Source: Methanobacterium sp.
Lineage (GTDB): Archaea > Methanobacteriota > Methanobacteria > Methanobacteriales > Methanobacteriaceae
Assembly (NCBI GenBank): GCA_003164415.1
Contig: PLTK01000098.1
Location: forward strand, 1 to 15,613
DNA length: 15,613 nt
Direction: 5' to 3'
The notes beneath the pieces are model-generated. The model saw nothing but the letters and a program-made list of their open reading frames with translations. It made no database searches and was not told the origin of the DNA. A program made the position numbers and the translations under genes. This document shows, one piece after another, positions 1 to 5,881 of this stretch; within the stretch, counting starts at the first letter, position 1, and each line of letters opens with the position of its first letter.

Positions 1-2
1 CA

Positions 3-1196
3 GGTTTAGGAATAGCATTTAATGCGAAACCAGTTTTAAAAGAAAAAGCAGATGTTGTAGTTGAAAAAAGAGATTTAAAAGAACTTCTTACAGTATTTGA
101 AAAAGAAGAAGAAAAAAACTCTGATAAAACTTCCCCAGATGAAAAAGCTGAAGATACAGCACTAGAAGAACCAATAGCAGAAACTAACACAGAAGAAAAA
201 AAAGAAGCTCCAGCAGAAGAAGAAGCTAAAGAACCTGCAAAGGAAGAAGCAACAACCTCTGAAAAAGCTACCAAAGAAACCCCAGCAGAAGCAGCTAAAA
301 AGGAAACCTCAGATAAAAAATCATCTCCAGATGTAAAAACTGATGTAAAACCTGAACCAAATCCAGATGCTGGAAAAAGCTTTGGAGAACTACTTTCAAA
401 CAAAAAAGATCTCGAAAAGAAATTGAAAGTACTTACTAAAGAACGAGACGACTTAAATGAAAATGCACGTGAATTTAAGAAGGTACGGGATGAATTAAAT
501 GCCAGTATTAAAGAAAATCTGGACAAAGCCCTCAAATACCGGGATGAACGTGACAAAATCAATCAAGAAGTTCGTAAGTACAAGAAACTGCGGGATGAAA
601 CCAATCAGGAACTGAAAAAGATGGAATATGCCTCCGGAAGGAGAGATATACTTAAAATTCAGGGTGAGATTGATAAACTAGAGAAAACAATAGAAACCAA
701 AGTTCTCGACATGAGAAAAGAGAACGAACTAGTTAAAAAGGTTCAGGATCTAAGTAAAACTCTCTCTGAAATGAAAGAAGATGAAAAGGTTCAAACCGAA
801 GCAGCTGCACTTAAAGAAGTTTCAGAAGCTCATCATGCCAAAGTTGTGGAATTTTCAGACAAAGCTCAGGAAACACACGAGAGTATGCTTGAATACTTCA
901 AAAACATAGATGAAGTAAGGGCAAAAGCAGATCTCGCACACAATAAGTTCATAGAAACTCGTGAAACCGCCTCTGCTAAACATGAAGAGGTAAAAACCGT
1001 TCTTAATGAAATTAGAAGAAAAAATAAAGGTCTTGACAAGGTCAAAGCCAAAGAACGGAATATGGAAAGCGATAAAACTAAAAAGAAGAACATGGCTGAA
1101 AAGGAGATAGCAAGGGACATATTTGAGAAGTTCAAAGAGGGTAAAAAACTCTCAACTGAAGAACTCAGGCTCCTACAGAAGCATAATATTGTTTGA
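3..1196 (+). CDS. serB: Phosphoserine phosphatase SerB fused to an archaeal coiled-coil domain (5'-truncated by window edge)
   Basis: The frame is open from base 3 to the TGA at 1194-1196 (397 residues visible). The first ~32 residues (GLGIAFNAKP, then KADVVVEKRDL) match the C-terminal end of HAD-family phosphoserine phosphatase as I recall it from the Methanocaldococcus enzyme, which stops about there. SerB makes L-serine from phosphoserine in the cytoplasm. Here the chain continues into a ~90-residue low-complexity linker rich in E, K, A and P (about bases 99-380). It then enters a ~240-residue coiled coil (about 390-1110) with recurring RDELN-like heptads, and ends in a short helical tail (IFEKFKEG..LSTEELRLLQKHNIV). 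The coiled coil and tail resemble the archaeal coiled-coil family COG1340, whose function is unknown. The catalytic HAD motifs I-IV lie upstream of the window. A TTG at 423 is not a credible start, because the frame is uninterrupted before it and no ribosome binding site precedes it. Confidence 0.85.
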   Translation, partial: GLGIAFNAKPVLKEKADVVVEKRDLKELLTVFEKEEEKNSDKTSPDEKAEDTALEEPIAETNTEEKKEAPAEEEAKEPAKEEATTSEKATKETPAEAAKKETSDKKSSPDVKTDVKPEPNPDAGKSFGELLSNKKDLEKKLKVLTKERDDLNENAREFKKVRDELNASIKENLDKALKYRDERDKINQEVRKYKKLRDETNQELKKMEYASGRRDILKIQGEIDKLEKTIETKVLDMRKENELVKKVQDLSKTLSEMKEDEKVQTEAAALKEVSEAHHAKVVEFSDKAQETHESMLEYFKNIDEVRAKADLAHNKFIETRETASAKHEEVKTVLNEIRRKNKGLDKVKAKERNMESDKTKKKNMAEKEIARDIFEKFKEGKKLSTEELRLLQKHNIV

Positions 1197-1208
1197 TTCT
1201 ATAAATCA

Positions 1209-1275
1209 AACATTTTTCTTTCTCTTCTTAAGGATTTCTATTTTTTTTATATTTTATTTAATCAAAACTTTTTTT
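1209..1275 (+). terminator. Poly-T terminator after serB
   Basis: Starting 13 bases after the serB stop, the plus strand carries repeated T-tracts, including T8 at 1241-1248 and T7 around 1269-1275. There is no strong stem. This is the usual form of intrinsic archaeal terminator. The segment TTAAGGAT plus TTTCTA before the T-run recurs in similar form at 2438-2470. Confidence 0.6.
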
Positions 1276-1329
1276 AACTGTATTTTTGTATCATATTTGT
1301 TATTCTAATGGGTTTTACCATCAAATCCA

Positions 1330-2313
1330 ATGATTATTAATACAGGACATTTAAAATCAACAGACGCTGATAAAGATCCAATAACTTATTTTATGGTTAA
1401 TAACACTTCCAATGGTAATATTACTGTAAATCATGATGGTTCATTTATTTATAACCCGGCTGATGGATTTACAGGTAATGATACATTTACATACAGAGCC
1501 ATGGACTGGAAAGGAAACGGAAATATATGCACTGTCATGATAAATATACATCCACCAAACCATCTACCTGAAGCAGAAAATATGACCTTCAGGTTAGCTG
1601 AAAATGAGAATATTACAGGTGAGCTACTTGCAACAGATGCCGATGGTGACAATATACTATATCAAATTGTTAATAAATCACTTAACGGTACAATAACACT
1701 AAATATTGATGGAACTTTTACATACACCCCGCGTATAGGCATGATAGGTAATGATACTTTCACATATCTAGCTAATGACTGGCAGGGACAATCCAATCTT
1801 GGGAGGATATCCCTAGAAATCTATGAATTCAATCATCCACCTGTTGCACAGAATATTTCAATAGCAACCTTTAAGAACAAACCTTATATTGGGTCGTTTA
1901 AAGCAACAGACATTGATAACAATAAATTAACATTTAAAATTGTAAATAACACTCACCATGGCACTATAAAAATATTAAAATCGGATAAATTCATTTATAC
2001 GCCAAAAACCAGCTTTATTGGAAATGATAATTTCACATATTATGCATATGATGGTAAAAACCAATCCAACACAGTAATAGTATCGATCAATGTAACAAAC
2101 AAAAAACCAATCATCATACATGAAAATATACTAATCAAAACAAATAATAGAAAAAGCCAGATAAACTACGCTAATGCAATAAAGACAATAACTGCACCGC
2201 AAACAACACAACTTCAAGATATACAAGAACCCTACAAACAAATTAACCACACAAATATCACCCCCCCCAGAATAATACGCAAAACTCGCCTATTTCAATT
2301 AACAACCCAATAA
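1330..2313 (+). CDS. Cadherin/Ig-like repeat protein fragment, N-terminally truncated (possible pseudogene)
   Basis: The ORF (327 residues) holds about two and a half tandem repeats of the Big_9/cadherin-like type found in archaeal and bacterial surface proteins. Landmarks are calcium-site-like DADKD, DADGD and DIDNN, each followed about 35-45 residues later by GNDTFTY or GNDNFTY. Boundaries between repeats carry the usual NHLPEA and NHPPVA. Many N-x-S/T sequons suggest an extracellular glycosylated protein. The ORF begins inside the first repeat: about 18-20 residues seen before the DADGD site in repeats 2 and 3 are missing. There is no signal peptide, no ribosome binding site before ATG 1330, and an in-frame stop at 1306. 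No membrane anchor follows the last repeat; the final ~70 residues are low-complexity and cross a C8 tract. Most likely it is a remnant of a larger adhesin-like gene, although an active cytoplasmic start cannot be excluded. Confidence 0.6.
   Translation: MIINTGHLKSTDADKDPITYFMVNNTSNGNITVNHDGSFIYNPADGFTGNDTFTYRAMDWKGNGNICTVMINIHPPNHLPEAENMTFRLAENENITGELLATDADGDNILYQIVNKSLNGTITLNIDGTFTYTPRIGMIGNDTFTYLANDWQGQSNLGRISLEIYEFNHPPVAQNISIATFKNKPYIGSFKATDIDNNKLTFKIVNNTHHGTIKILKSDKFIYTPKTSFIGNDNFTYYAYDGKNQSNTVIVSINVTNKKPIIIHENILIKTNNRKSQINYANAIKTITAPQTTQLQDIQEPYKQINHTNITPPRIIRKTRLFQLTTQ
2261..2268 (+). repeat. C8 homopolymer near the end of the repeat-protein ORF
   Basis: Eight consecutive C residues lie in a region otherwise almost devoid of G/C runs. 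Adding one C would replace the last 13 codons with a longer asparagine-rich tail ending at TAA 2364-2366. Losing one C would stop translation two codons later. This could be a slippage site or an assembly error. Confidence 0.7.
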
Positions 2314-2422
2314 AATACTTATTAACACTTATTAACAATGTAAATGACCATATAAACCATTTATAAAACAAATAGCTACCAAACTATCATTAAACTACAT
2401 GAAATAATGGATATTTTTTTTG

Positions 2423-2475
2423 ATCCTTATTTTTTTTTTAAGGATGATTTCTAATATTCTATTTTTTTATTTTTA
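2423..2475 (+). terminator. T-rich terminator region with a small ATCCTTA/TAAGGAT hairpin
   Basis: A 7-bp inverted repeat, ATCCTTA at 2423-2429 and TAAGGAT at 2439-2445, encloses a loop of nine T. Further T-runs follow (T7 at about 2461-2468 and T4 soon after). It lies between the repeat-protein ORF and the first MFS gene, so it would stop plus-strand transcripts coming from upstream. Function is inferred from composition and position. Confidence 0.5.
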
Positions 2476-2504
2476 ACGGAGTTATTTTAAAAAAACTTAA
2501 TAAG

Positions 2505-2514
2505 ATTGATCAAT
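2505..2514. promoter_or_regulatory. Perfect palindrome ATTGATCAAT upstream of the first MFS gene
   Basis: The 10-bp perfect palindrome lies 25 bases before the ATG at 2540, between an AT-rich TATA-like stretch (about 2494-2503) and the ribosome binding site GGGAG (2526-2530). This is where an archaeal repressor operator would sit. A half-matching GATCAAT recurs just inside the gene near 2562. No regulator gene is adjacent, so operator function is only a candidate. Confidence 0.35.
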
Positions 2515-2539
2515 TATTATAAAATGGGAGTATTTGTAT

Positions 2540-3931
2540 ATGGAACCAAAAAGTACAGATAGATCAATCAGAATTACAGCATTGCTAGTCGCAACCCTAG
2601 CCAACTTCTTAACACCTTTTATGAGCTCAGCAGTTAATATAGCACTCCCAGCTATAGGGGCAGAATTTGCAACCAGTGCAATACTTTTAAGTTGGGTTCC
2701 CACATCATTCTTATTAGCAGCAGCCATGTTTGCAGTACCATTCGGTCGTATATCCGATATTTATGGTATGAAAAGGATATTCAACTATGGAATAATTATA
2801 TTTACAGTAGCATCCTTTTTATCGGCAGTTGCACCATCAGTAGAGTCCCTGATAGCATTCAGGATCCTCCAGGGAATAGGAGGTGCAATGGTATTTGTGA
2901 CGGGTCTTGCAATTATAACCTCTGTTTACCCACCACAGGAAAGGGGTAAAGCTATAGGGATAAATATAGCTACAGTTTACATTGCATTGTCACTTGGACC
3001 GGTCCTGGGAGGGGTTATGACCCAATATCTGGGATGGAGAAGTTTGTTCTATGCCATGATCCCACTGGGTATTGTGATTATAGCGCTGACCTACTGGAAA
3101 TTGAATGATGAATGGGCTGAATGTAAAGGGGAAAAATTCGATATTAAAGGTTCAATATTTTACAGTATCGTTCTGGTAATGGTGATGTATGGATTTTCAA
3201 CACTACCCAGTACAACAGGAATAATTCTCTTAGTTGCAGGTATTATAGGATTCATAGGATTCTTGATGTTTGAATTAAGGTTAGAATATCCTGTACTCAA
3301 TGTAAAATTGTTCAAAAATAGAAGTTTTGCATTTTCAAACCTTGCAGCCCTTATCAATTACAGTGCAACCTTTGCAGTCACATTTCTGTTAAGTCTTTAC
3401 CTACAGTACATCAAAGCATTGGATCCATTATCCGCCGGCTTGATACTAGTTGCACAACCAGTTATGATGGCCATATTTGCACCTATAGCCGGTAGACTAT
3501 CTGACAAGTTCGTTCCACAGAAATTAGCTGCTTTTGGAATGGTATTATCCACAATTGGCCTTTTCTTATTTGTCTTTTTAGACCAAACAACCAGTATTGC
3601 ATTTATAACAGTTGGATTGTTAATTATTGGAACTGGATTCGGATTCTTCTCATCACCCAACACCAACGCAATCATGGGATCTGTTGAAAGAAGATTTTAC
3701 GGTGTTGCATCAGCCATGGTAAGTACCATGCGCCTTTTAGGCCAAACTTTCAGTATGGGACTTGCACTGATGGTATTTGCAATTTTCATTGGAAATGTCC
3801 AGATAACCACATCACAGTACCCTGCACTATTAAGCAGTATACGAACAGTTTTCTTAATATGCACAATACTATGCTTTATCGGAATTTTCGCGGCATTAAC
3901 ACGTCAAAAAACCAAAAACCCAGATAACTAA
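2540..3931 (+). CDS. MFS exporter, DHA2-type drug/H+ antiporter family
   Basis: 463 residues, strongly hydrophobic, with about 14 predicted membrane helices, as in the DHA2 group of the major facilitator superfamily. MFS motif A lies in the cytoplasmic loop after helix 2 (GRISDIYGMKR, residues 69-79). An antiporter-type motif C-like stretch rich in glycine (LGPVLGGV) lies in helix 5, and a degenerate motif A (GRLSDKF) in the second half. The family uses the proton gradient to expel drugs or other small molecules; the substrate cannot be read from sequence. I chose ATG 2540 because GGGAG (2526-2530) stands 9 bases before it; an in-frame TTG at 2534 lies only 3 bases after the GGGAG. The gene stands alone, behind a T-rich terminator. 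It is a diverged paralogue of the exporter at 5882 (shared LFKN-[RK]-SFA segment). Confidence 0.88.
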   Translation: MEPKSTDRSIRITALLVATLANFLTPFMSSAVNIALPAIGAEFATSAILLSWVPTSFLLAAAMFAVPFGRISDIYGMKRIFNYGIIIFTVASFLSAVAPSVESLIAFRILQGIGGAMVFVTGLAIITSVYPPQERGKAIGINIATVYIALSLGPVLGGVMTQYLGWRSLFYAMIPLGIVIIALTYWKLNDEWAECKGEKFDIKGSIFYSIVLVMVMYGFSTLPSTTGIILLVAGIIGFIGFLMFELRLEYPVLNVKLFKNRSFAFSNLAALINYSATFAVTFLLSLYLQYIKALDPLSAGLILVAQPVMMAIFAPIAGRLSDKFVPQKLAAFGMVLSTIGLFLFVFLDQTTSIAFITVGLLIIGTGFGFFSSPNTNAIMGSVERRFYGVASAMVSTMRLLGQTFSMGLALMVFAIFIGNVQITTSQYPALLSSIRTVFLICTILCFIGIFAALTRQKTKNPDN

Positions 3932-4154
3932 TAGGGTTTTATTTAAATTGATAAATGTTTAAAATGGTAGAATCAATAGAAACGGTTCTAAATAACATAT
4001 GATTTGGCTACAACAGCTTAGAAGTAACAAGAAACATTTTGATTCTATGATAATTATTTTATCTAGATCATGAAATGCACTTAAAAAAAAAAAATGTAGA
4101 TATTTCAAAAAGTTAAATAATACAACTCTAATTATGAAGTTTTTTCATTTACAT

Positions 4155-4174
4155 GTTTATTTCTTTATAAATTA
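4155..4174 (+). repeat. 20-bp direct repeat, copy 1
   Basis: GTTTATTTCTTTATAAATTA occurs here and again at 4247-4266, exact over 20 bases with starts 92 bases apart. It contains TTTATAAAT, which resembles an archaeal TATA box, so the copies may be promoter elements; other explanations are open. Confidence 0.75.
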
Positions 4175-4214
4175 GATTGGAAACCAAAAAGGAAGTGAAT
4201 TGTAAATCTAATTT
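4169..4214. repeat. 10-bp inverted repeat with 26-base loop
   Basis: AAATTAGATT (4169-4178) is the exact reverse complement of AATCTAATTT (4205-4214). The right arm runs into T5. On the plus strand this is a weak A+T-rich stem followed by T's, compatible with a terminator or a short structured RNA end. It overlaps the first copy of the 20-bp repeat. Significance is uncertain in such A+T-rich DNA. Confidence 0.4.
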
Positions 4215-4246
4215 TTGAACATATTAGAGCTGGTTAATTATTTAAA

Positions 4247-4266
4247 GTTTATTTCTTTATAAATTA
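4247..4266 (+). repeat. 20-bp direct repeat, copy 2
   Basis: Exact second copy of the sequence at 4155-4174. It ends 13 bases before the stop codon end of the minus-strand lipoprotein gene, so it lies in that gene's 3' untranslated region. Confidence 0.75.
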
Positions 4267-4279
4267 ATTCTCAATGGAT

Positions 4280-4753
4280 TTATATTGGTTTTATACTGTT
4301 TAATATAGTGTTAAAATTGGATGTTTCATTATTAAATTCATTTATTGGAGTTTGATAATCTATTATAAACGTTTTACCATTTTTTTCAAATGTTATAGTT
4401 CCATACATTAACAGATCAGATTTGTATGTTATTTCTTTTGCTGTTGTATTGTCTATCGTTCTTGTTGTGTTGGAAACTATGCTTAAATTATCCACAGGAG
4501 GTATACCCGGGTTGATGCCGGTTTCTAGAATAGTTTGTATTGTTAGTTGAGTATTTGTATCAGAATTTTTAAGAAACAATAAAATTCCTCCGGTATCATT
4601 ATGTACTGTCCAATCTGAAGGATAATTTACACTTATTCCATTTCCTGAGTAATTCTTTATAGTGGTATTATTACTATTATTTGATATACATCCAGATATC
4701 GCCACAAAAGCTAAAATGATAATAAATATCGGAACAATTGATTTTTTATTCGT
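4280..4753 (-). CDS. PsbP-related lipoprotein with ACG at the expected start codon
   Basis: Read from 4753, the product is 157 residues: a lysine-bearing N-terminus (x-NKKS), a hydrophobic core (IVPIFIIILAFVA) and lipobox ISGC with Cys22, so a membrane-anchored extracytoplasmic lipoprotein. After an Asn/Thr-rich tether, GISVNYPSDWTV and a β-rich C-terminal domain ending FNTILNSIKPI resemble the PsbP-like family common as lipoproteins in Methanobacterium. Its function is unknown. The codon 7 bases after a strong GGGGGA site (4766-4761) is ACG, with a stop just upstream in frame and no ATG, GTG or TTG before the GTG at 4705. Starting at that GTG would delete most of the signal peptide. The likely explanations are a point mutation of ATG to ACG, a rare non-AUG start, or a sequence error. 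The body of the gene shows no other damage. Confidence 0.7.
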   Translation of the reverse strand, partial: TNKKSIVPIFIIILAFVAISGCISNNSNNTTIKNYSGNGISVNYPSDWTVHNDTGGILLFLKNSDTNTQLTIQTILETGINPGIPPVDNLSIVSNTTRTIDNTTAKEITYKSDLLMYGTITFEKNGKTFIIDYQTPINEFNNETSNFNTILNSIKPI

Positions 4754-4760
4754 TTAAAAT

Positions 4761-4766
4761 TCCCCC
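4761..4766 (-). promoter_or_regulatory. Ribosome binding site GGGGGA of the lipoprotein gene
   Basis: The strong Shine-Dalgarno match lies 7 bases before the ACG at 4753-4751. It fixes the intended start position and argues against the internal GTG at 4705. Confidence 0.65.
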
Positions 4767-4820
4767 ACATTAAAAATGCATATTATTTTACAAGTTCGAT
4801 GAATAATATATCCAATTAGA

Positions 4821-4833
4821 TATATAAACTCTT
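4821..4833 (-). promoter_or_regulatory. BRE/TATA promoter of the lipoprotein gene
   Basis: On the minus strand this reads AAAGAGTTTATATA, a good archaeal BRE-TATA arrangement. A start about 25 bases downstream, near 4798, would leave a ~45-base leader that includes the GGGGGA ribosome binding site at 4766-4761. Placement is inferred from sequence. Confidence 0.55.
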
Positions 4834-5060
4834 TAAGCCAACAACAATATATAATCCGGCCATAGGGATCCACACAACATTTGTAAAAACATATAATTTC
4901 TTTTATTTCTACGATTTGAGACTTCAATCTAATGTCACTCTTTTTGTTTTGTGTAAATCGAACCTAAAACATCAATATGAATTAATAATAAAATTTTTCT
5001 ATGATATGATTTTTCCAGAAATTTTATCAAAATATGAAATCACTATACTAAAACATTAAA
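4834..5060. other. Divergent intergenic region between lipoprotein and AbrB-like genes
   Basis: The lipoprotein gene (minus) and the regulator cluster (plus) diverge from this A+T-rich gap. No coding frame of note was seen. TATGAT occurs twice, overlapping, at 5000-5010, and related ATATGA/ATATGAA words recur towards the regulator promoter. These may be extra binding sites for that regulator, or simply the base composition. Confidence 0.4.
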
Positions 5061-5074
5061 TATGATTTATCATA
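5061..5074. promoter_or_regulatory. TATGAT-TT-ATCATA palindrome over the AbrB-cluster promoter
   Basis: A 6+6 bp inverted repeat with a 2-base spacer overlaps the best TATA-like stretch (about 5068-5082). A start ~25 bases downstream, near 5100, fits the gene start at 5123 with its GGAG at 5111-5114. A dimeric AbrB-fold protein encoded immediately downstream could bind here and repress its own cluster. This is inference from position and symmetry. Confidence 0.45.
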
Positions 5075-5122
5075 TAATAATGAATGTTATGTATTGATAT
5101 GAAAAAATTTGGAGTATTTAAT

Positions 5123-5350
5123 ATGGATAAACTTTACGAAGGTAATGCATTCTATGGAACAGTTAAAGTGGGAGAGCGCGGACAGATAGTTATTCCTAAA
5201 AAAGCTAGAGAACATTATGATATTAAACCCGGTGACAGTTTAATGATATACAGCAATAATGATAGGATATTCAAAATAGTTAAAGAAGATTTAGTCAGAT
5301 CTATAGCCATTGAAATATTAGAAACCGTGGATAATAAAAGTAGAGGCTAA
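5123..5350 (+). CDS. AbrB/MazE/SpoVT-type DNA-binding regulator
   Basis: 75 residues. The swapped-hairpin AbrB fold is evident at residues 12-58: GTVKVGERGQIVIPKKAREH, then IKPGDSLMIY. Such small dimeric proteins bind operator DNA, often that of their own operon. A short C-terminal helix (VRSIAIEILETV) follows. I chose ATG 5123 because GGAG (5111-5114) stands 8 bases before it and the likely transcript start lies near 5100. In-frame ATGs at 5084 and 5099 would add 8-13 residues and have no ribosome binding site. The universal stress protein gene follows after 5 bases, and an MFS exporter after that, so a local regulator of the cluster is the simplest reading. An antitoxin role is less likely because no toxin gene adjoins. 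Confidence 0.82.
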   Translation: MDKLYEGNAFYGTVKVGERGQIVIPKKAREHYDIKPGDSLMIYSNNDRIFKIVKEDLVRSIAIEILETVDNKSRG

Positions 5351-5355
5351 AATTT

Positions 5356-5820
5356 ATGTATAACAGAATATTATTACCCATAGATGGATCAAACCATTCA
5401 AAACTAGCAGCAAAACACGCTATAGATATTACAGATAGGTATAATGGAGACATAACGGTTTTATTTGTTATTGAGCCTAATTATCCGAGTCTCCCTGTTT
5501 TACCAATTGCAACTTTACCAACCCCCGATGATAATTATTACGACGAACTCAGAGATGAAGGAAACAGAATCATCGAGGAATTCAAAGTCGAGATAGAAAA
5601 AAATCAGTTAGGCGGTAAATGTCAGAATATTAATTTCAACACCATCATTAGAGAAGGTAAACCTCACATCGAGATTCTTGAAACAATGAAGGAAGAAAAT
5701 TTTGATTTATTAGTAATGGGTGCCTCCAGTAGACACAGTACCATTGAAAGATTAACACTGGGAAGCGTGACCGAAATGGTGATAAGAGAATCTAAAATCC
5801 CAGTCATGATAATCCCTTGA
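5356..5820 (+). CDS. Universal stress protein, UspA family
   Basis: 154 residues, the normal length for a single-domain UspA protein (cytoplasmic, Rossmann-like, usually dimeric). It begins with YNRILLPIDGSNHS, which includes the conserved Asp10, and ends with the β-strand VMIIP. The loop that carries the G-x2-G-x9-G-[ST] ATP motif reads GASSRHSTIERLTLGSVTE (122-140). The first Gly and the final GS are present, but the second Gly is Ser125 and the spacing is one residue longer, so ATP binding is uncertain. A proline-rich insert (PSLPVLPIATLPTP) lies at about residues 45-58. GAGG at 5343-5346 overlaps the end of the regulator gene 9 bases before the ATG, suggesting translational coupling. Its role beside a transporter is unknown; a stress-linked function is plausible. 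Confidence 0.9.
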   Translation: MYNRILLPIDGSNHSKLAAKHAIDITDRYNGDITVLFVIEPNYPSLPVLPIATLPTPDDNYYDELRDEGNRIIEEFKVEIEKNQLGGKCQNINFNTIIREGKPHIEILETMKEENFDLLVMGASSRHSTIERLTLGSVTEMVIRESKIPVMIIP

Positions 5821-5881
5821 AAATTATTTTAATAGAAAAATTTATGATATTTACAAATAAAAAAAAATAGGAGTTGTTCCT

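Larger units (their letters stand above)
3932..4279. other. Gene-poor gap between MFS exporter and lipoprotein gene
   Basis: The 348-base A+T-rich gap holds no convincing gene. It contains a 20-bp direct repeat (4155-4174 and 4247-4266), a 10-bp inverted repeat between them, and an A12 run at 4083-4094. On the minus strand that run is a T12, a possible terminator for the lipoprotein gene. Two tiny ATG frames (3955-4002 and 3999-4073) overlap by ATGA, but have no recognisable content or clear ribosome binding sites. Confidence 0.6.

Noticed and set aside
866..1135. Minus-strand open frame of about 89 codons opposite serB
   Set aside because: It mirrors the coiled-coil codons of the real gene and has Ser/Leu/Phe-rich low-complexity content with no domain or ribosome binding site.
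1123..1308. Plus-strand open frame with a hydrophobic Phe/Ile-rich end, in the same frame as the repeat ORF, which might supply its missing signal peptide
   Set aside because: The hydrophobic part is just translation of the poly-T terminator; the frame starts inside serB and a stop at 1306 separates it from the repeats.
3955..4073. Two tiny plus-strand ATG frames (15 and 24 codons) overlapping by ATGA downstream of the first exporter
   Set aside because: Too short, no recognisable protein content and no convincing ribosome binding site; random open frames are common in such A+T-rich DNA.
5123..5350. AbrB/MazE-like protein as the antitoxin of a toxin-antitoxin pair
   Set aside because: No MazF-, VapC- or other toxin-like gene adjoins; the next gene is a normal UspA protein.
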